Positions 1 to 11,734 of a DNA stretch of 64,000 nucleotides are shown here, piece after piece (positions within the stretch are counted from its first letter, which is position 1; the number at the start of each line of letters is the position of its first letter). A program made the position numbers and the translations under genes. The notes under the pieces are model-generated. The model searched no databases. It was not told the DNA's origin and was given only the letters and a program-made list of their open reading frames with translations. Location of the stretch: positions 7,068,001 to 7,132,000 of the forward strand of contig QCXZ01000137.1 of NCBI GenBank assembly GCA_025024175.1. The letters run 5' to 3'. The DNA is from Rhyzopertha dominica (lineage: Eukaryota; Arthropoda; Insecta; Coleoptera; Bostrichidae).

Positions 1-1130
1 CACGTTCCACTTACAGAGTTACACTAAATACAAGCTCACAAAGCAAATATAATAAACATACATAAAAGTGAGTCAGTAAAAAAACAGAAAACATTAATAA
101 TAACAATAAATAATAATAAGGGAATATAAANCAAAGAAAGAGAGACAGGCCAGCACAAAAAAAACAAAGGCAGGTATATAAGAGGTCGAGCTATTCGAGT
201 CTCTAAATGTATTATGCATAATTAACAAAAAAAACAAGAAACTAAGTAAAGCAAAGTGTTAGTCAAAGACCGAGACATCAAACCCTTGGGTCCTGAAGAG
301 TAACAATACAAATGTTTGTATGTGTTATATTCCCTCCAAATTCGCACAAAAGGGGCATTTGCCACGTAGTTGGTATTATGGAAGGGTATATAAAAGAGCC
401 TAGAGGAGCGGGTGTTGCAATTATTAATAGCAAATGATAAGCACCTGAGAATATAGTCACACTCGACCTCAAAGTTAACGAGTCTATGCAGGAACAAGAT
501 TCCAGCAATTATTCTTAATAATTTAAAACGTCGTAGATTGGTTTCATAAGGAAGATGGAAGCGTTCTCTATTGAAACGGTAAATCACAATTTTTATAAAT
601 TTAACTTGGACTTGTTTAATACAGTTGATATGCTTGGCGTAGTAAGGATTCCAGACCAGGGAAGCATATTCTAATATACTACGAACCATTGAATTGTTTA
701 AGAAGTAACAGTGATCTGGGATCCTTGAAAGATTTAGTTGTTCTCATAACAAACCCCAAAGTCTTAAGAGATCTCGCAATCATAGCATTTATGTGTGCTT
801 CAAAACATAATTTGGAATCTAATACCACACCCAAGTCATTCACGGAAACACCTTCTCTAGTTTTATATTGTTGATTTGATAATTGTAATCGTAAACGGTA
901 GTTTTATCAAATATCCTTGAAAATCGAATATATTTGCATTTCTCTACATTTAAAAACAGCTTATTGAGTTGACAATACTCATAAAAATTGGAGATGTCAT
1001 TTTGCAACTTTTCACAATCATCCTGACAACCTATAGGTCTAATAATAATCATCTGCATATAACAAAAAATCGGAATACTTGAAGCAGCAGTTCTTACCCA
1101 AAATTTTTGAATAGTTAAGAGAAGCATTGA
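1..1130 (-). pseudogene. LINE (Jockey-like) reverse-transcriptase C-terminal relic
   Basis: This is the 3' part of a non-LTR retrotransposon pol gene, read leftwards and running off the window edge. The RT active-site box reads SDFLLYADD, with YADD at 1048-1059. A frameshift follows, then DDCEKLQNDISNFYEYC and LNVEKCKYIRFSR (840-1020), the block normally found just after YADD. Next comes VNDLGVVLDSKLCFEAHI (about 785-845) and then a 155-residue open stretch (222-689) containing SLVWNPYYAKHI and ending in the RSSRLFYIPFHNTNYV tail typical of this group. At least two frame changes and the missing N-terminal half make it non-functional. Bases 1-220 would be its 3' untranslated end. Clade assignment is by motif style only. 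Confidence 0.85.
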
Positions 1131-1234
1131 AGATTTTTTAAGCCCGGTTTGAAAATGCCTAAGAAAAAAAAACGATCAAAGTTTTTCGATCACATAAATA
1201 TGAGTGTACAATAGTACTAGTTTAGAAAAAAGAA

Positions 1235-1720
1235 AACAAAGAACGATGTGAAAATTATAGACTTATATTGTTAATAACACCTTTTGCCAAAATATTAGAG
1301 AACGTTTATGCATAAACAGAAAGAAAAAGTGCTGAGCATGAATTTTTTTTGACAGTTTCTATGGAACTGTTCTAGACCTAGTCTAGCTTGGAAATGGTTC
1401 TCCTCATACCTCACACGAAGGACATAGTGTGTTAGAATGGGTAATTGTAATATCCTGCAAAGGTCTGTCGTGGGTCCAACTCAATGTAATATTTATAAAT
1501 GATATTGTAGAAGTTGCAAATTCGCTAACATTATATGCTGATGATGTTATTGTGGTAGCTGAAGCTGATGATCATCAAAGTTTACTTTTAAATGTAAAAC
1601 TAAAATTGCCTTCTCTACAGAATTGGTTTTGTGAATATAAATATATGTCAGTTTATATGCAATTAAAAAATGTACCCCTTAGCATGAATTTTTAGGTATA
1701 AATATTGATGATTAAGTGAG
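1235..1720 (+). pseudogene. LINE reverse-transcriptase fragment
   Basis: A second RT relic lies head-to-head with the previous one, on the opposite strand. The order of RT blocks is preserved: ENYRLILLITPFAKILENV (about 1250-1305, equivalent to NYRPISLLP...SKILE), WFSSYLTRRT near 1390, LQRSVVGPTQCNIY (about 1452-1495, the PQGSVLGP block), a frameshift, FINDIVE, and LTLYADDVIVVAEADDHQS (from about 1523), ending with HEFLGINIDD near 1690-1720. Several frameshifts and stops are present. Only about 160 codons of the RT core remain, with no endonuclease and no 3' end. Confidence 0.85.
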
Positions 1721-2957
1721 GATTAACATCGTTCCACTATCTGCAGTTATGCCTATGAACATGACCGTTTAATAAAGTAGTGTAAAGGAAATAGTCGTCT
1801 ATAAAAATCGTCTTGATTTAATTCATGCTTCAATTGAATTTTGAAAGGATGAAACTTATGTTTGTGGAGAATCTTGAAGACTGACGACATGCTGATACCA
1901 GAAACTTGAGATGCCTTTCGAACAGATTGGAAGGGAAAATACGATAAAAATGGAAGACCGATTAAGTTTTTCAGGTTTTTAATGCATTAGAGAGATTCGG
2001 ATTCACTGAGGGATCAGGATTTTACATAAGTACGTCTCGAAAATTAATTATTGAGGGTGACTCATTTTCATTTGAACGCCCAACAGAGAAGCGAAAAAGC
2101 TAATAAACCTACGTATAAATTATAATAATCTTCTATAATATTTCCATATATTTCAATAAGTAGCCCTATATTTTTGCTAAATTTTTGAACTGTTAACTTA
2201 TTAACTTAATATTGTTACAGGTAAACATAATGTTTACAAAAATGGAGTGGGCGGTAACTTTTTACTCAGCTAAGCACAAAACACAAACGAACTTTATTTC
2301 TCGTTCAGACCGAATGCCTTCTAGAACATAGATCTTCGTCTCGCAATACGTAAGCCGTTCCTAAAATGGCTAAGTGGTCTGTTCCAATAGGTCGTTAGAC
2401 GAATAACACCAAAACCTGGAACCATTAAGAGAAAATCGTTGCTTTAAATTAGACTTGATCACCTCATGTGTGTCGCAATTAAAAGTTACACGTGTATTTT
2501 TTAGCAACGAAGTGCCTGTTACATAGAGAGTGTGACATGATAAGAATGTTTAATGGTGTGTTTTCTGAAGTGGTGAATTGCGCGTATTTAGATGTGTAAC
2601 ATGGTGGCTATAATGATAGCAAGGAATACTATATGGGTAGTTTAATCCGACTCATTAAATAGAACAATTTTATTGATACTGCATTTATCAATGATTGTCA
2701 AACAATGCGATAAATTTCGATTTAGTTAAATAGTGATAAGGGTAATTGATCGTTTGAATACAATGTTTGGAGGCTAAACAAAGCATGGAGTGTTGGGTTT
2801 TCAACACCAATTGGGTATTTGCCATGTATTTATATTTTATTAAATTGCATATTAATGTGTAGCATCTAATCCACAAAACAGCTGTGACAGCTTATAAATT
2901 CGAAAAAAATGGATCGTAAGGTGTATTTTTAATATAAAAAATGTGAATATTTAAAGA
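1721..2957. other. No recognisable gene
   Basis: This is AT-rich sequence without an RT, transposase or exon-like signal that I can recognise. The short open frames here have no family resemblance. Confidence 0.5.
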
Positions 2958-3948
2958 GACCACCAAAACGCGAACATATTGGCCGTGACGTCAGGTGTCT
3001 TGTAAATGGCCGCTTGTTTACATCTGGGGACAGCGTGTCACGCGTCAGCCTCAGCCCGTCAACTTATCAGTTTGTTGTTTGCGTTCATTTTGTGACAAGC
3101 GAATTAAAATACGCCAAGAAAAAGTGAAATACTTATGACTTATGACCTCTGAAAGCATGTTCATTGTTATGGAATTTGTGTACAGCGACGAGCGGTTCAA
3201 GGCGGGGGAGATGAGGAACGTAAAAGCAACAGCATAAGCGAACTTTTTATCAAATTTACGTAGCATTGATAATTTGATCACAATGGGTTGTTGGAAACGT
3301 ACTATTTGTAAACATAAAAATGTAAGTATCAAAAATGTACCCTAAACTTGACATTTATTTTAGAGGTCAGAATAAATATTAATTGCCATTTATTTTCGGG
3401 GCTCTTGCGGCTCGTTTCCGGTTTGGCTAACAGTCGAATATATGGGGAACAACGTTGTTCTTTAATTTAACATTTTCCTCTATCAATATAAACGCATATA
3501 ATTTTTCATATCCCTTTCAAACTATAACAAAATGGAAACTGAATGGTAAACACTTATAACTCCAAAAAGAATAATAAAACTTACAGTAAGAATTAAAATG
3601 ATCTTCACAACAGAAAAACAAACTTTGCGATTTCGGCATATCACGTCTAGAGACCTTAAACAACTTTTTCATACGTTGATAATCTCGAGGAACGGTTACA
3701 AAAATTTTGTTAGCAGTACTGACTGAAGTACTTTTATAACCATGTACAAAACAAAACTTGTTTTGTTTTCCATACTTAATAGATGCCTGTAAAACTACAC
3801 AAATCACTTTTTGGTGCGACCTCTTACACCGTTCTTTCAATAAACACCACGCAAAAGCTTTTCCAATACAAGACTGATACTACATATACTACATGACACT
3901 TGACGTCACGAGTTGAATAACCTTGGATAGAAGCGTTTTGGCGGCGAC
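2958..3948 (-). mobile_element. TIR DNA element with THAP exon (ISL2EU/Harbinger-like, non-autonomous)
   Basis: Imperfect terminal inverted repeats are visible. The left end reads GACCACCAAAACGC (2958-2971), and the right end on the opposite strand reads GTCGCCGCCAAAACGC (3933-3948). A subterminal block is also inverted: GTGACGTCAGGTGTCTTGTA on the left (2984-3003) and GTGACGTCAAGTGTCATGTA on the right (3890-3909). The element is about 990 bp and contains a THAP-domain exon on the minus strand. The element at 10248-11112 has the same end layout (AAACGC tip, GTGACGT subterminal box), so the two appear related. ISL2EU-type transposons are known to encode THAP and YqaJ proteins. That assignment is inference, since no transposase core is preserved. 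Confidence 0.6.
3585..3840 (-). pseudogene. THAP zinc-finger exon, degenerate
   Basis: The start is MKERCKRSHQKVICVV, followed by a THAP-like C2CH DNA-binding module: CFVHGY, then a basic/hydrophobic stretch with FVTVPRD, RRDMPKS and SLFFCCEDHF. The closing C-x2-H (CEDH) and the following Phe are in place. The second zinc Cys is Tyr (CFVHGY where GC is expected), and the conserved Trp of the helix is Leu (KKLFKV), so binding is probably lost. Just after CCEDHFN the DNA reads ACT|GTAAGT, a good splice donor (exon end 3585). The open frame beyond it to 3517 is therefore read-through into an intron. The exon sits inside the TIR element at 2958-3948 and is probably part of its transposase gene. 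Confidence 0.6.
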
Positions 3949-4893
3949 TCCTAAGATTCGAATTTCAGACCTGAAATTCTCTACCTACAAATATTTTTTT
4001 TGTTTTTTAAACATGGCGTACGATATATATGCACTTCAAGATTCATTTTACGTAATTTAAAAAAAAAGTGATAATACCTAATTCCCAACAAACCATTGGA
4101 GCGGCGTAAAAATGCANACAAGATTTGCAATGAGAGGTGTGAAAAAAAAAAAACNNCTAGTAGCGAGAAAGTTATGTTGGCGTATACTTTGTCTAAAGAA
4201 ACTAATAATCATTGGTAGAGTATTTAATGTTAACGAGTACAATTTTTGTTCGTGACTAGCTAGAGATTTCAAAATTTTTCACATTAATGGGCTACCTCAA
4301 ACGGAAAAATGGTGATTGTAAAAACTCAATAGTTTTAGCTTGAGCATTCAAAAATAGAGAAGTCCTGTGTATGAAAGAGTTTTATGTACTTCCAATGATT
4401 TCACATCTGTATATTGTTGTTAATTTCATTTTTAACAATTGAATCACATATTTCAGAAGCTTTTAAAGAGAAACCACCTAAGTCAGGCATTTGTTCTGTC
4501 TACATCACATATGAAAATCGTAATTTATTTGAGAAATGTCCCGACATGTGAGGTTTCTAAAATCTTTGGCTAGATGACACTAAAAGTAGCGAATATGTTA
4601 CTACAGCAAGAATTTTAGTTGTTAAAATAGCGTCACGTGAGGTAAAACCTACGTCCGTATTCTCGTGCTGCACGTCGAGTATTACCATTACTTAATCCAT
4701 AGGTGTAAATAACGTCTGCATATTCCGCAGTCGAAAATTCATATATAATTGCTAACTCAGAAAAACCTTTGTGATTTTAAAAAATAATTATGGATTTGAC
4801 AATTAAGTAATCATTCAAAGCCAACTTAGGTAAATTCTCAAATAATGATTTAAAGGTAACTGGGGAATTACCAATTGCATAAAATTTTTAATA
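3949..4893. other. No recognisable gene
   Basis: AT-rich DNA with N bases near 4117 and 4155-4156. Nothing recognisable was seen. Confidence 0.5.
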
Positions 4894-6306
4894 CAGGATC
4901 TTTCACGAATGATGATGACCCTAACGAAATTAAAAATGCAACCCAAAATACATTCTCATAGCCAATGTGGTTAGTTTACATAATGGTATTATTTTAAAAA
5001 TAAATTGAGAATCCATGACGGCTATGCGCTGTGGTTCCTGTCAGTGTATTTATTAAAAATCAAAATGTATTCAAATGATGAAAAAACAGATATGATTTTG
5101 ATTTATGGCGAATGCAAAAAAAATGCTTCCGCTGCTTCCCGTTTATACAGACTACGTTTCCCAAATAGAAGAGCTCCTGTCGATACAATTTTCAAGAGAC
5201 TTGAATTAACTGTAAGATAAACTGGCCACCACTGAAAAAGTCAAGAGAAAGAACAGCAACAGGCCGTGACAATGAAATTAGAGTATTGGAAATGATTGAC
5301 GAAAATCCTCATATTAATCAAAGGGTAGTCTCAAGAGCAACCAGTATTAGTGTCTCTTCAGTACACCGAATAATTAAAGGCAATCAATTTCATCCATATC
5401 ACTTGCAAATGGTTCAGGTGTTAAAGGAGACAGATTATCCTAAAAGACTGTCTTTTTGTAACTTTTTTCGGGAACACCAAAATTTGAATGTGAGATTTTA
5501 TGACAACATTTGCTTCTCAGATGAAGCAAGATTTTCTAATAATGGTGGAGTTAACAAACATAACATGCATTATTATGCGCAAGAAAATCCACGTTGGATT
5601 CGAGAAGGACATTTTCAAACTATCTACTCGACGAATGTTTGGTGCGGAATATTGGGGAATCGAATTGTTGGGTCCTATTTTTTTCACGATAGCTTAAACG
5701 GCAATACTTATCTAAATTTTTTAAGAAACATTTTACCGGTACTTCTCCAAAATGTAAATTTACAAGTAAGACAAGATCTATGGTTCCAATAAGATGGAGC
5801 ACCTGCGCATTATCATAGAATATTGCGAAATCATCTTGATTTGGTTTTGCCTAACCGATGGATAGGAAGAGGTTCAATTAATCCTTGCCCACCGAGAAGC
5901 CCGGACCTTACTCCTTTGGATTTTTTTTCTGTGGGGAATGCTAAGAGAGCAAGTATACCAAACACCAATTGAAAGTGTAGAACATTTAGAAAATAAAATA
6001 CGTGATGCATGTAGATCCATCACTCCAGAAATTAATGCTTGTTAAAAGATCGTTTTGGGCACGAATTCAAGCTTGTGAAAACAGCGCAGGGCGACATTTT
6101 GAGCATTTATTACATTAATGTTATTTTTTGTTTTACAATACCGAATTTACTTAAAGCAAATGATTGAAGTTTATGTCAAAATTTAGGAATTTATACAACT
6201 CTCTACGTTTTATTTTTTTTTAAGACGATGAACAATTACCTCTGCAAATGTATTTGGGTTGCATTTTTAATTTCGTCAGGGTCATTATCATTCGTGAAAC
6301 ATCCTG
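4894..6306 (+). mobile_element. Mariner-family (DD41D) transposon, full length, copy 1
   Basis: This is a complete element of 1413 bp with terminal inverted repeats of roughly 55 bp. The left end is CAGGATCTTTCACGAATGAT and the right end, inverted, is CAGGATGTTTCACGAATGAT. The repeats continue with few differences through the tract AAATTAAAAATGCAACCCAAA. Both sides are flanked by TA (4892-4893 and 6307-6308), the expected target duplication. It carries one transposase relic on the plus strand. A second, internally deleted copy in the opposite orientation is at 56806-57901. Confidence 0.93.
5065..6118 (+). pseudogene. DD41D mariner transposase, inactivated
   Basis: This cut-and-paste transposase belongs to the Tc1/mariner superfamily. 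The start at 5065 (MYSNDEKTDM) is the one conserved with copy 2. The order is an N-terminal helix-turn-helix region (INQRVVSRATSISVSSVHRI, 5314-5373), first catalytic Asp in CFSDEARF (near 5520), NMHYYAQENPRW, VWCGILGNRIVGSYFF, second Asp in QDGAPAHY (near 5795), third Asp in PPRSPDLTPLDFF, and the C-terminal HFEHLLH stop at 6116-6118. I count 41 residues between the second and third Asp, which fits the DD41D (rosa-like) group. Defects are a frameshift near 5215, a nonsense TAA just before DGAPAH (5790), a frameshift near 5925, and a two-base frame change at 6030-6035 that copy 2 shares. Confidence 0.92.
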
Positions 6307-8201
6307 TATAAATAATGTAAATGCTTATAACTTCTACACTAAAAGAAAAAGGACATATGCTCATATAACATTTTTTACTTAGAATATCATCATTATTCAT
6401 CTATTCAAGTTTGGCATAGAGCTTATAGACCACCTTGTATATGTAATGTTTCTGATAGAATATTTCTAAATAGCAAATAGTTTCCATGTAAAAGTTACAA
6501 GCTTTAAAAAAGAATTTCTCAACTTCTTTTATTAATGTAGTTTCCTCTTGTCATGTATAGAATGTATATTATCAAAACGAATATGTTTAGCAGCATCTTT
6601 TAGCAAACTAGAGAGCATTTGTTTGTTATTCAGCATCCGTACACAATTTTTTATTACTCAGACGCATTTTGTTTAGATGTTGCCCACATTAAACATATTC
6701 ACGCGGCGTTCGTTACTGGCAATAAATTACCGTTTTTACGGCAAATGTTTGCCATTACTTTCTAACATTTTCCATTCCGCACACACATATTAATAATATA
6801 ATAAACCTTATAAAGCGACGTGGTTATTTACTCAGTTCAGCCGGTGAAAATATATACAGCCACGTTTTATGATCATCTCGGAATACCATACGAGATGAAT
6901 CCACGGATGCTGGAAACCAGCACTTAACAAGCCTGCAATTTGTTATAAACAGTAATCAGGTAACCTGTGTCATATCACGTTTACGGGAAGACACATTTTT
7001 GGTCGGCATCAGAGACGTACATCGTTATTTCTAACTGCCGGAGACTTAAGAGTGTTATTAACCTCCATATACAACAGGTAAATATTTGCATTTTTGCTAA
7101 ACCTGTTTACGTTTTCACAAATCCTCTTATGAATACGCCGTGTAATACACATAGGTACTAAGAATAGCGACCGTTCCTAATACCGGAATGGATTGCCTAA
7201 TCAAACACATTTAAAACTGTTTTTTATAATGCTAATGTGCTGGAGTCGCATATGGATCTAAAAATGGTACTGCCAGCTCCCGAATAGCTTTGAAGGACAC
7301 TGACTCAGCGAACAATCATAGTTGCTTCTTTTGAAACACCTAGGTGCCACTTACCTTCTTGATTTAACATTTGAAATTATTATCAATTTTTGTGCAGCTG
7401 AACTCTGTTTTGACTGCGTACCGAACTGGTTTCTAAAATGGTACGTGGTTTTGGTTTCTAAGGAAAAAGTAGATGGTATTTTACCGTTCTAGAAAGGCAA
7501 GTAATTTATTTCAAGGCAAAAAACTTTTTTTTATAAATGATGAATAATAAAAATTTGGGGATAAAAAAGATTTTACCACATTGAAAAATTTGTATGGTAG
7601 AATATTCAGCATTTAGACCTCATTATTTCTCAAATAAATTGATATTTACTTCCTTACTTTTTTGCGATGTTTCGCCCCCTATTTGTCTGTCGGCTTCCTC
7701 GAACTATTTTGAGAGATGATAGGCATACAAATCATATACACTAGCAAAATTCGCACATTTACATAATAATTTTCTTTTTAGAAACATATCTTTTTAATAT
7801 CAATTAATGCCAGTTGCTGGATTTACTTCATTTCATTTCTTTTTACTCTTGTATANCACTTCTGCAATTAGTTAAGGTTTAATTAAGCTTCNCTATGAAT
7901 TATCTCGGGTTGTTTGAAGCTGAAACCGTGTCCTTTTCGCAAGTATGTATTGTCAGTGCCGTTCTTTCATATGGTCCATTAAGGGAGCTTAAGGGGATTC
8001 ATTCCAGAATCCAATAATTTTACGTTCAATAAGTAAAGCAAATGCATTTAAACAAGTCCTTTATTTGATAAGTTGGGGTTTGTCGATAAATAGATAAATT
8101 CTATAATTATTATTGAAAGCGTTAGCTACCAATCAGAATTTACACACATATATTAGGTAGTCAAAAGAGGAAGTAGCCAGGTTAGGATCACTCTGTACCA
8201 G
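6307..8201. other. No recognisable gene
   Basis: About 1.9 kb of AT-rich DNA, with N bases near 7857 and 7892. I see no coding, transposon or RNA signal that I can support. Confidence 0.5.
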
Positions 8202-8350
8202 GTAATTCTTATTATTATAGCTTCTTATTCGTCCTGCTGTGTGTTTTTAATCAATTTTATCGAGATTGCAGGACTGGGATCAAATGTGACTCGTCTTTTT
8301 TTGGTCCCAGTCCTGCAATCTCGATAAAATTGAGTAATTCTTATTATTAT
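8202..8350. repeat. Hairpin with 34-bp arms inside 17-bp direct repeats
   Basis: The arms at 8251-8284 and 8300-8333 are reverse complements over 34 positions with one internal mismatch (a G:U pair if transcribed) and a loop of about 15 bases. The core of the left arm reads CGAGATTGCAGGACTGGGA. The unit is bracketed by a direct repeat of 17 bases, GTAATTCTTATTATTAT, at 8202-8218 and 8334-8350. The direct repeats look like a target-site duplication around a roughly 115-bp insert, or a product of template switching. The arms match no microRNA that I recognise. Confidence 0.85.
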
Positions 8351-8789
8351 TGGCACGTTTCTTCAATTTGATAATACCTCTTTCTAAGAAAGTTGAACCG
8401 CAAATATCTAACCTTATTGGTACATTCAGTGTTGACAAAATGAAGTAGAAAAATTAAGTGCAAAGGCAATTGTTTATAACAGGACGAGAATATTGCTATT
8501 TCGTTATATGAACAGATAAAGGTTTGTTTTTTGAAAACACTTTCTAAACTTGCAGAATATTATATTAAATACATGTTGCCTGAAGTTTTAATTAATGAAA
8601 CTTAAGTTGTTTTCTAATTTAAAGTGAATTGTTTAAATATTATTTCAGTTAAGTTGCTTACATACACAGAACACTAAGACATCTCAATTAAGAAAAGAAT
8701 GAGTGAAAAATTCTTGTTACTTTTGAAGATTTGTTGTCAAGTTAACATTTACATTGTGAATCTCATAAGCAGAATACAGGCGTAATCCT

Positions 8790-9310
8790 CTTAACCCCGC
8801 TTTGCAGGGTCTATTAAGTCTGTCTAGTATATACCATTTCATACATCCGTTGTATTCTACACCAAGTTTTTTCGTTCAAGAGGCGTTTTCATATTTTTGT
8901 CTCGTTCAATATCTCTCTATGTTGTTGGCTTGGCGTTGTACTTTTATTTCTCCTTATAATTAATGTCACGTATATTTGTAATTTTCTCTTTTAATAATTT
9001 TATAAATTAAATGTATTCTTTCCTCTAGCAGCTTGGTAAGGCTGCTCCTGTTTGGAACCATCAGTGATTTTTTAAAGTCATATTCAGGTAGCTTATAGTC
9101 CCATTGTATTATCTGTTTCATATGTAAACTTTATTGCCTGGTGATCATTATTGAAAATGTTTATTCTGTATCATCTTCTTGTAGGGCTGTAATAATGTCA
9201 TCCACAAATCTCTGGAGGAATTTTCATCTTTGCCGTACATTTCTTAATAAAATATTTCACCACTACATTGGTTAGACTGAATGACACTGGGCTACCCACT
9301 GGTATCCACA
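8790..9310 (-). pseudogene. Penelope-like element reverse-transcriptase relic
   Basis: Read on the minus strand, the block PVGSPVSFSLTNVVVKYF (9235-9300) matches the MG(N/S)P(L/V)SP...NL segment of Penelope-type RTs. It is followed after a frameshift by QRFVDDIITALQEDDTE (9170-9220, the YVDD-type active site) and FNNDHQAIKFTYETDN (about 9115-9160, the H..I.FT.E.E block typical of this class). Frameshifts and stops break the frame. The sequence to about 8790 probably holds the rest of the C-terminal region but is too decayed to read. No GIY-YIG endonuclease block is visible. Confidence 0.65.
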
Positions 9311-10247
9311 GAAACTAGTAATTTTTTCTTCATTTTATTTATATTCTGTACCTTATTTTTCTCAAGAGAGCTTGTTGAAGAAGTCGCGTTTTTTTTTATG
9401 TTTCGGAACATTTCCTTCTAAGAAATGAACCTATTAGGCCGAAAAAGGTCGAATAAAATTTTTGAGATACCACACAATGTTTTTAGTTGAAACTGCAGTC
9501 CAGTATGGATTATTTATTTTAAATTAGTTAACTGTGGAATACATTGTTTCTTCTTTTCAGACAATTAATCACAATTAGGCACTAAAATAACAAGGCATTA
9601 GTAAATAGTAAGAAAACGGTTTTTAGAACCAAGGAAAGCTTAATATAATCGAATAAATAAAACTGGTCAAAAAACGCACTGTATACCTCTTTTGTTCTAG
9701 ATTTTGTTCTTCATTCACGAAGCGTCTGGTTAAAGTCAAACCTTTCTTCGATGATTTCTTAAAAAAGTTTGTCGGATTATAATATGATTTTGGTAGCTAT
9801 ATGGGATACTATAAAATTTGGTCTTTTTGAGTTGTTTAATTTCAAATTAAAAAAACAGTTTTCGACAAAATTTATAATGTACTCAGTACTCTCCCTTTAA
9901 ATTTAAACGTAAATATTTGAGAATATGTAGTAATCTTCAATACTAAATCATAATTTTCAGTTGAAGTATTTTTTTGCTTTGTTACAAGCTTGAAAGTTTT
10001 AGTTTTATTAGAAATCAACTTAAGCCTGCAAAAATGTGCAAGGTATGTATCCGCTGCAATGAAAAGATACAGAAAAGGTATCGTTAAAAGGATGTTTTAT
10101 AAATGCGGTTAATTGGGTGTTTTCACATTTTTTAGAAATCATGCCATGTGTATATTTGGAGCACCCTTGTTACGTCCTAAAAATTTCAAAATTTTTCTAG
10201 CACAAGTTTTCGAAAAAAAACCGTTCTGAAGTTCTAATATAAAAATT
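9311..10247. other. No recognisable gene
   Basis: AT-rich DNA with no recognisable coding or transposon signal. Confidence 0.5.
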
Positions 10248-11112
10248 GACCACACAAACGCAGTGTCCCGGGATGGAGACGGTGTGACGTAGCACCCCAT
10301 GTAAACAAAGAATATAGGTTATGTTACCTACGTGCCTTTGATTGTGCCGAGTGAAACGAGTTGTTTTCTTGCTTTTAACGGACTCCTCTTAACAACTGGG
10401 AGAATGTTTAAGCATGTACAAACCAGAAGCTAACAGCAGATGGTGCTTTGTGCCAGTGTTCAAATTTCAAATGCATCCGTCAATAGTCTCAACAAAATAC
10501 TCGTAAGTGTACCCGGAGACTACGACCGCAAACGGAGATGGTTTAAAGCAGCCAGAAGGGGTATGACCAAGACAAAATCTACATTTTACTGTTGTGAGAC
10601 TTAGAGTAACTGCATAATTTTTTGCACGAACTTTGTGTTCCGGGCATATCTTGGACTGCAGTATACATATAGGCCCCTCTCGCTTCACCTGAACGTAACC
10701 TATAGTTGCATCTCCGTGTTGCTCACGACTTGCACTAGACAAAATATGCATTTCGTTTAAAATATCAATGATCCATAATGTATTAAATTGCAGATTAAGC
10801 TGCTTTATTAATTACTTATACTGCTGCTTTAGCGCCTTTGATTTCGGCAGCATTAAAACGTGGGTCGCTCTTGATAAATTCGGTGACTATAAACATATCT
10901 ACAGCCGGCAAATTGTTCGAAGCCGCTTTAACAAAGCATTCCCACGACATATTGTTGAATTCATAAAAAAAGCAAACGAGAACACTTTCAAACATAACCA
11001 ATAACGCAAACGAAATACGGAAAGTAGCGGACGCTATCTTGTTTACATGGGGTGATACGTCACAGCCAGACCTAGTCAATCTGAGCGTGTCTTAAAACTG
11101 CGTTGTTGTCAC
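10248..11112 (-). mobile_element. TIR DNA element carrying a SWIM/YqaJ-associated gene fragment
   Basis: The left end GACCACACAAACGCAGT (10248-10264) and the right end, inverted, GTGACAACAACGCAGT (about 11097-11112) form imperfect TIRs. A stronger subterminal inverted block is present: GTGACGTA(G/T)CACCCCATG followed by TAAACAA (left within 10282-10308, right 11039-11063). The total is about 865 bp. The ends share their layout with the element at 2958-3948. The interior on the minus strand carries fragments of a protein found with YqaJ nucleases in arthropod repeats. It is likely a deletion derivative of an ISL2EU-like transposon. The target duplication is not clear. Confidence 0.6.
10467..10950 (-). 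pseudogene. SWIM/YqaJ-associated transposon protein, N-terminal fragment
   Basis: Two adjacent minus-strand blocks are seen. Block one (10819-10950) starts MSWECFVKAASNN and contains DMFIVTEFIKSDPRFNAAE and IKGAKAAV. Block two (10467-10751) contains SREQHGDATIGYVQVKREG and ICPEHKVRAKNYAVTL. These are the characteristic N-terminal motifs of a protein widespread in arthropod genomes that carries a SWIM-type zinc finger and often a YqaJ exonuclease domain downstream. Between the blocks is about 65 bp with a stop. It may be a short intron, but no clean GT-AG pair keeps the frame. After NYAVTL the sequence departs from the family and the SWIM finger and YqaJ domain are missing, as expected for an internally deleted element. 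Confidence 0.6.
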
Positions 11113-11734
11113 GTTGCGCACTGAGAAGTTGTAACCAATTTATCTTGCTTAAAAAATTTTTTTGCAGCGTTATGGATACAATTACACACTTAATTAATTA
11201 AGTACTCTTTTTTAATGTATAAAAGTTTATATTTTATAACTAGTGAACACACCCAATTCTTCACATATTTGATAATTAAATAATAAGGCAAAATGTAAAA
11301 AGCAGTTACTTTTAGGTTAAGAGATTAACGTTACTCCTCTGAAATGTATGTAGGTACTCGTAGTACTAGTTTGATGAATACTCACTGTATAATAGATTTA
11401 GTATTAGCAGTACACTGAATCTCTTAGTAGACCACATATTAAGAAAATTATATGAAATATACGTAACTCTCAAATAAATCAAGTTTCTATGTTTGCTTAC
11501 GAGTTAATAATATGCTGTAATAACTAAAGATGTGCCTATTCAAAATAATTATATTATTGCGAGCACAGTACAATAAAGTTGAAAATCTCGAACAGATCAG
11601 TATAATTTTTTATGAAAATTATTTGTCATGAACCTTGTCCCCAAGGCACGCGAATTCGTAGCAATTTGTACTGAGCCTTCTATTTTGTTGGATATAATGG
11701 AGAATTAAATGTGCAAAAATATTTCGCCACATAC
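11113..11734. other. Probable intron of the formin-like gene
   Basis: AT-rich sequence directly downstream of the formin exon donor on the minus strand. No further exon was recognised here or anywhere down to position 1. Confidence 0.5.
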
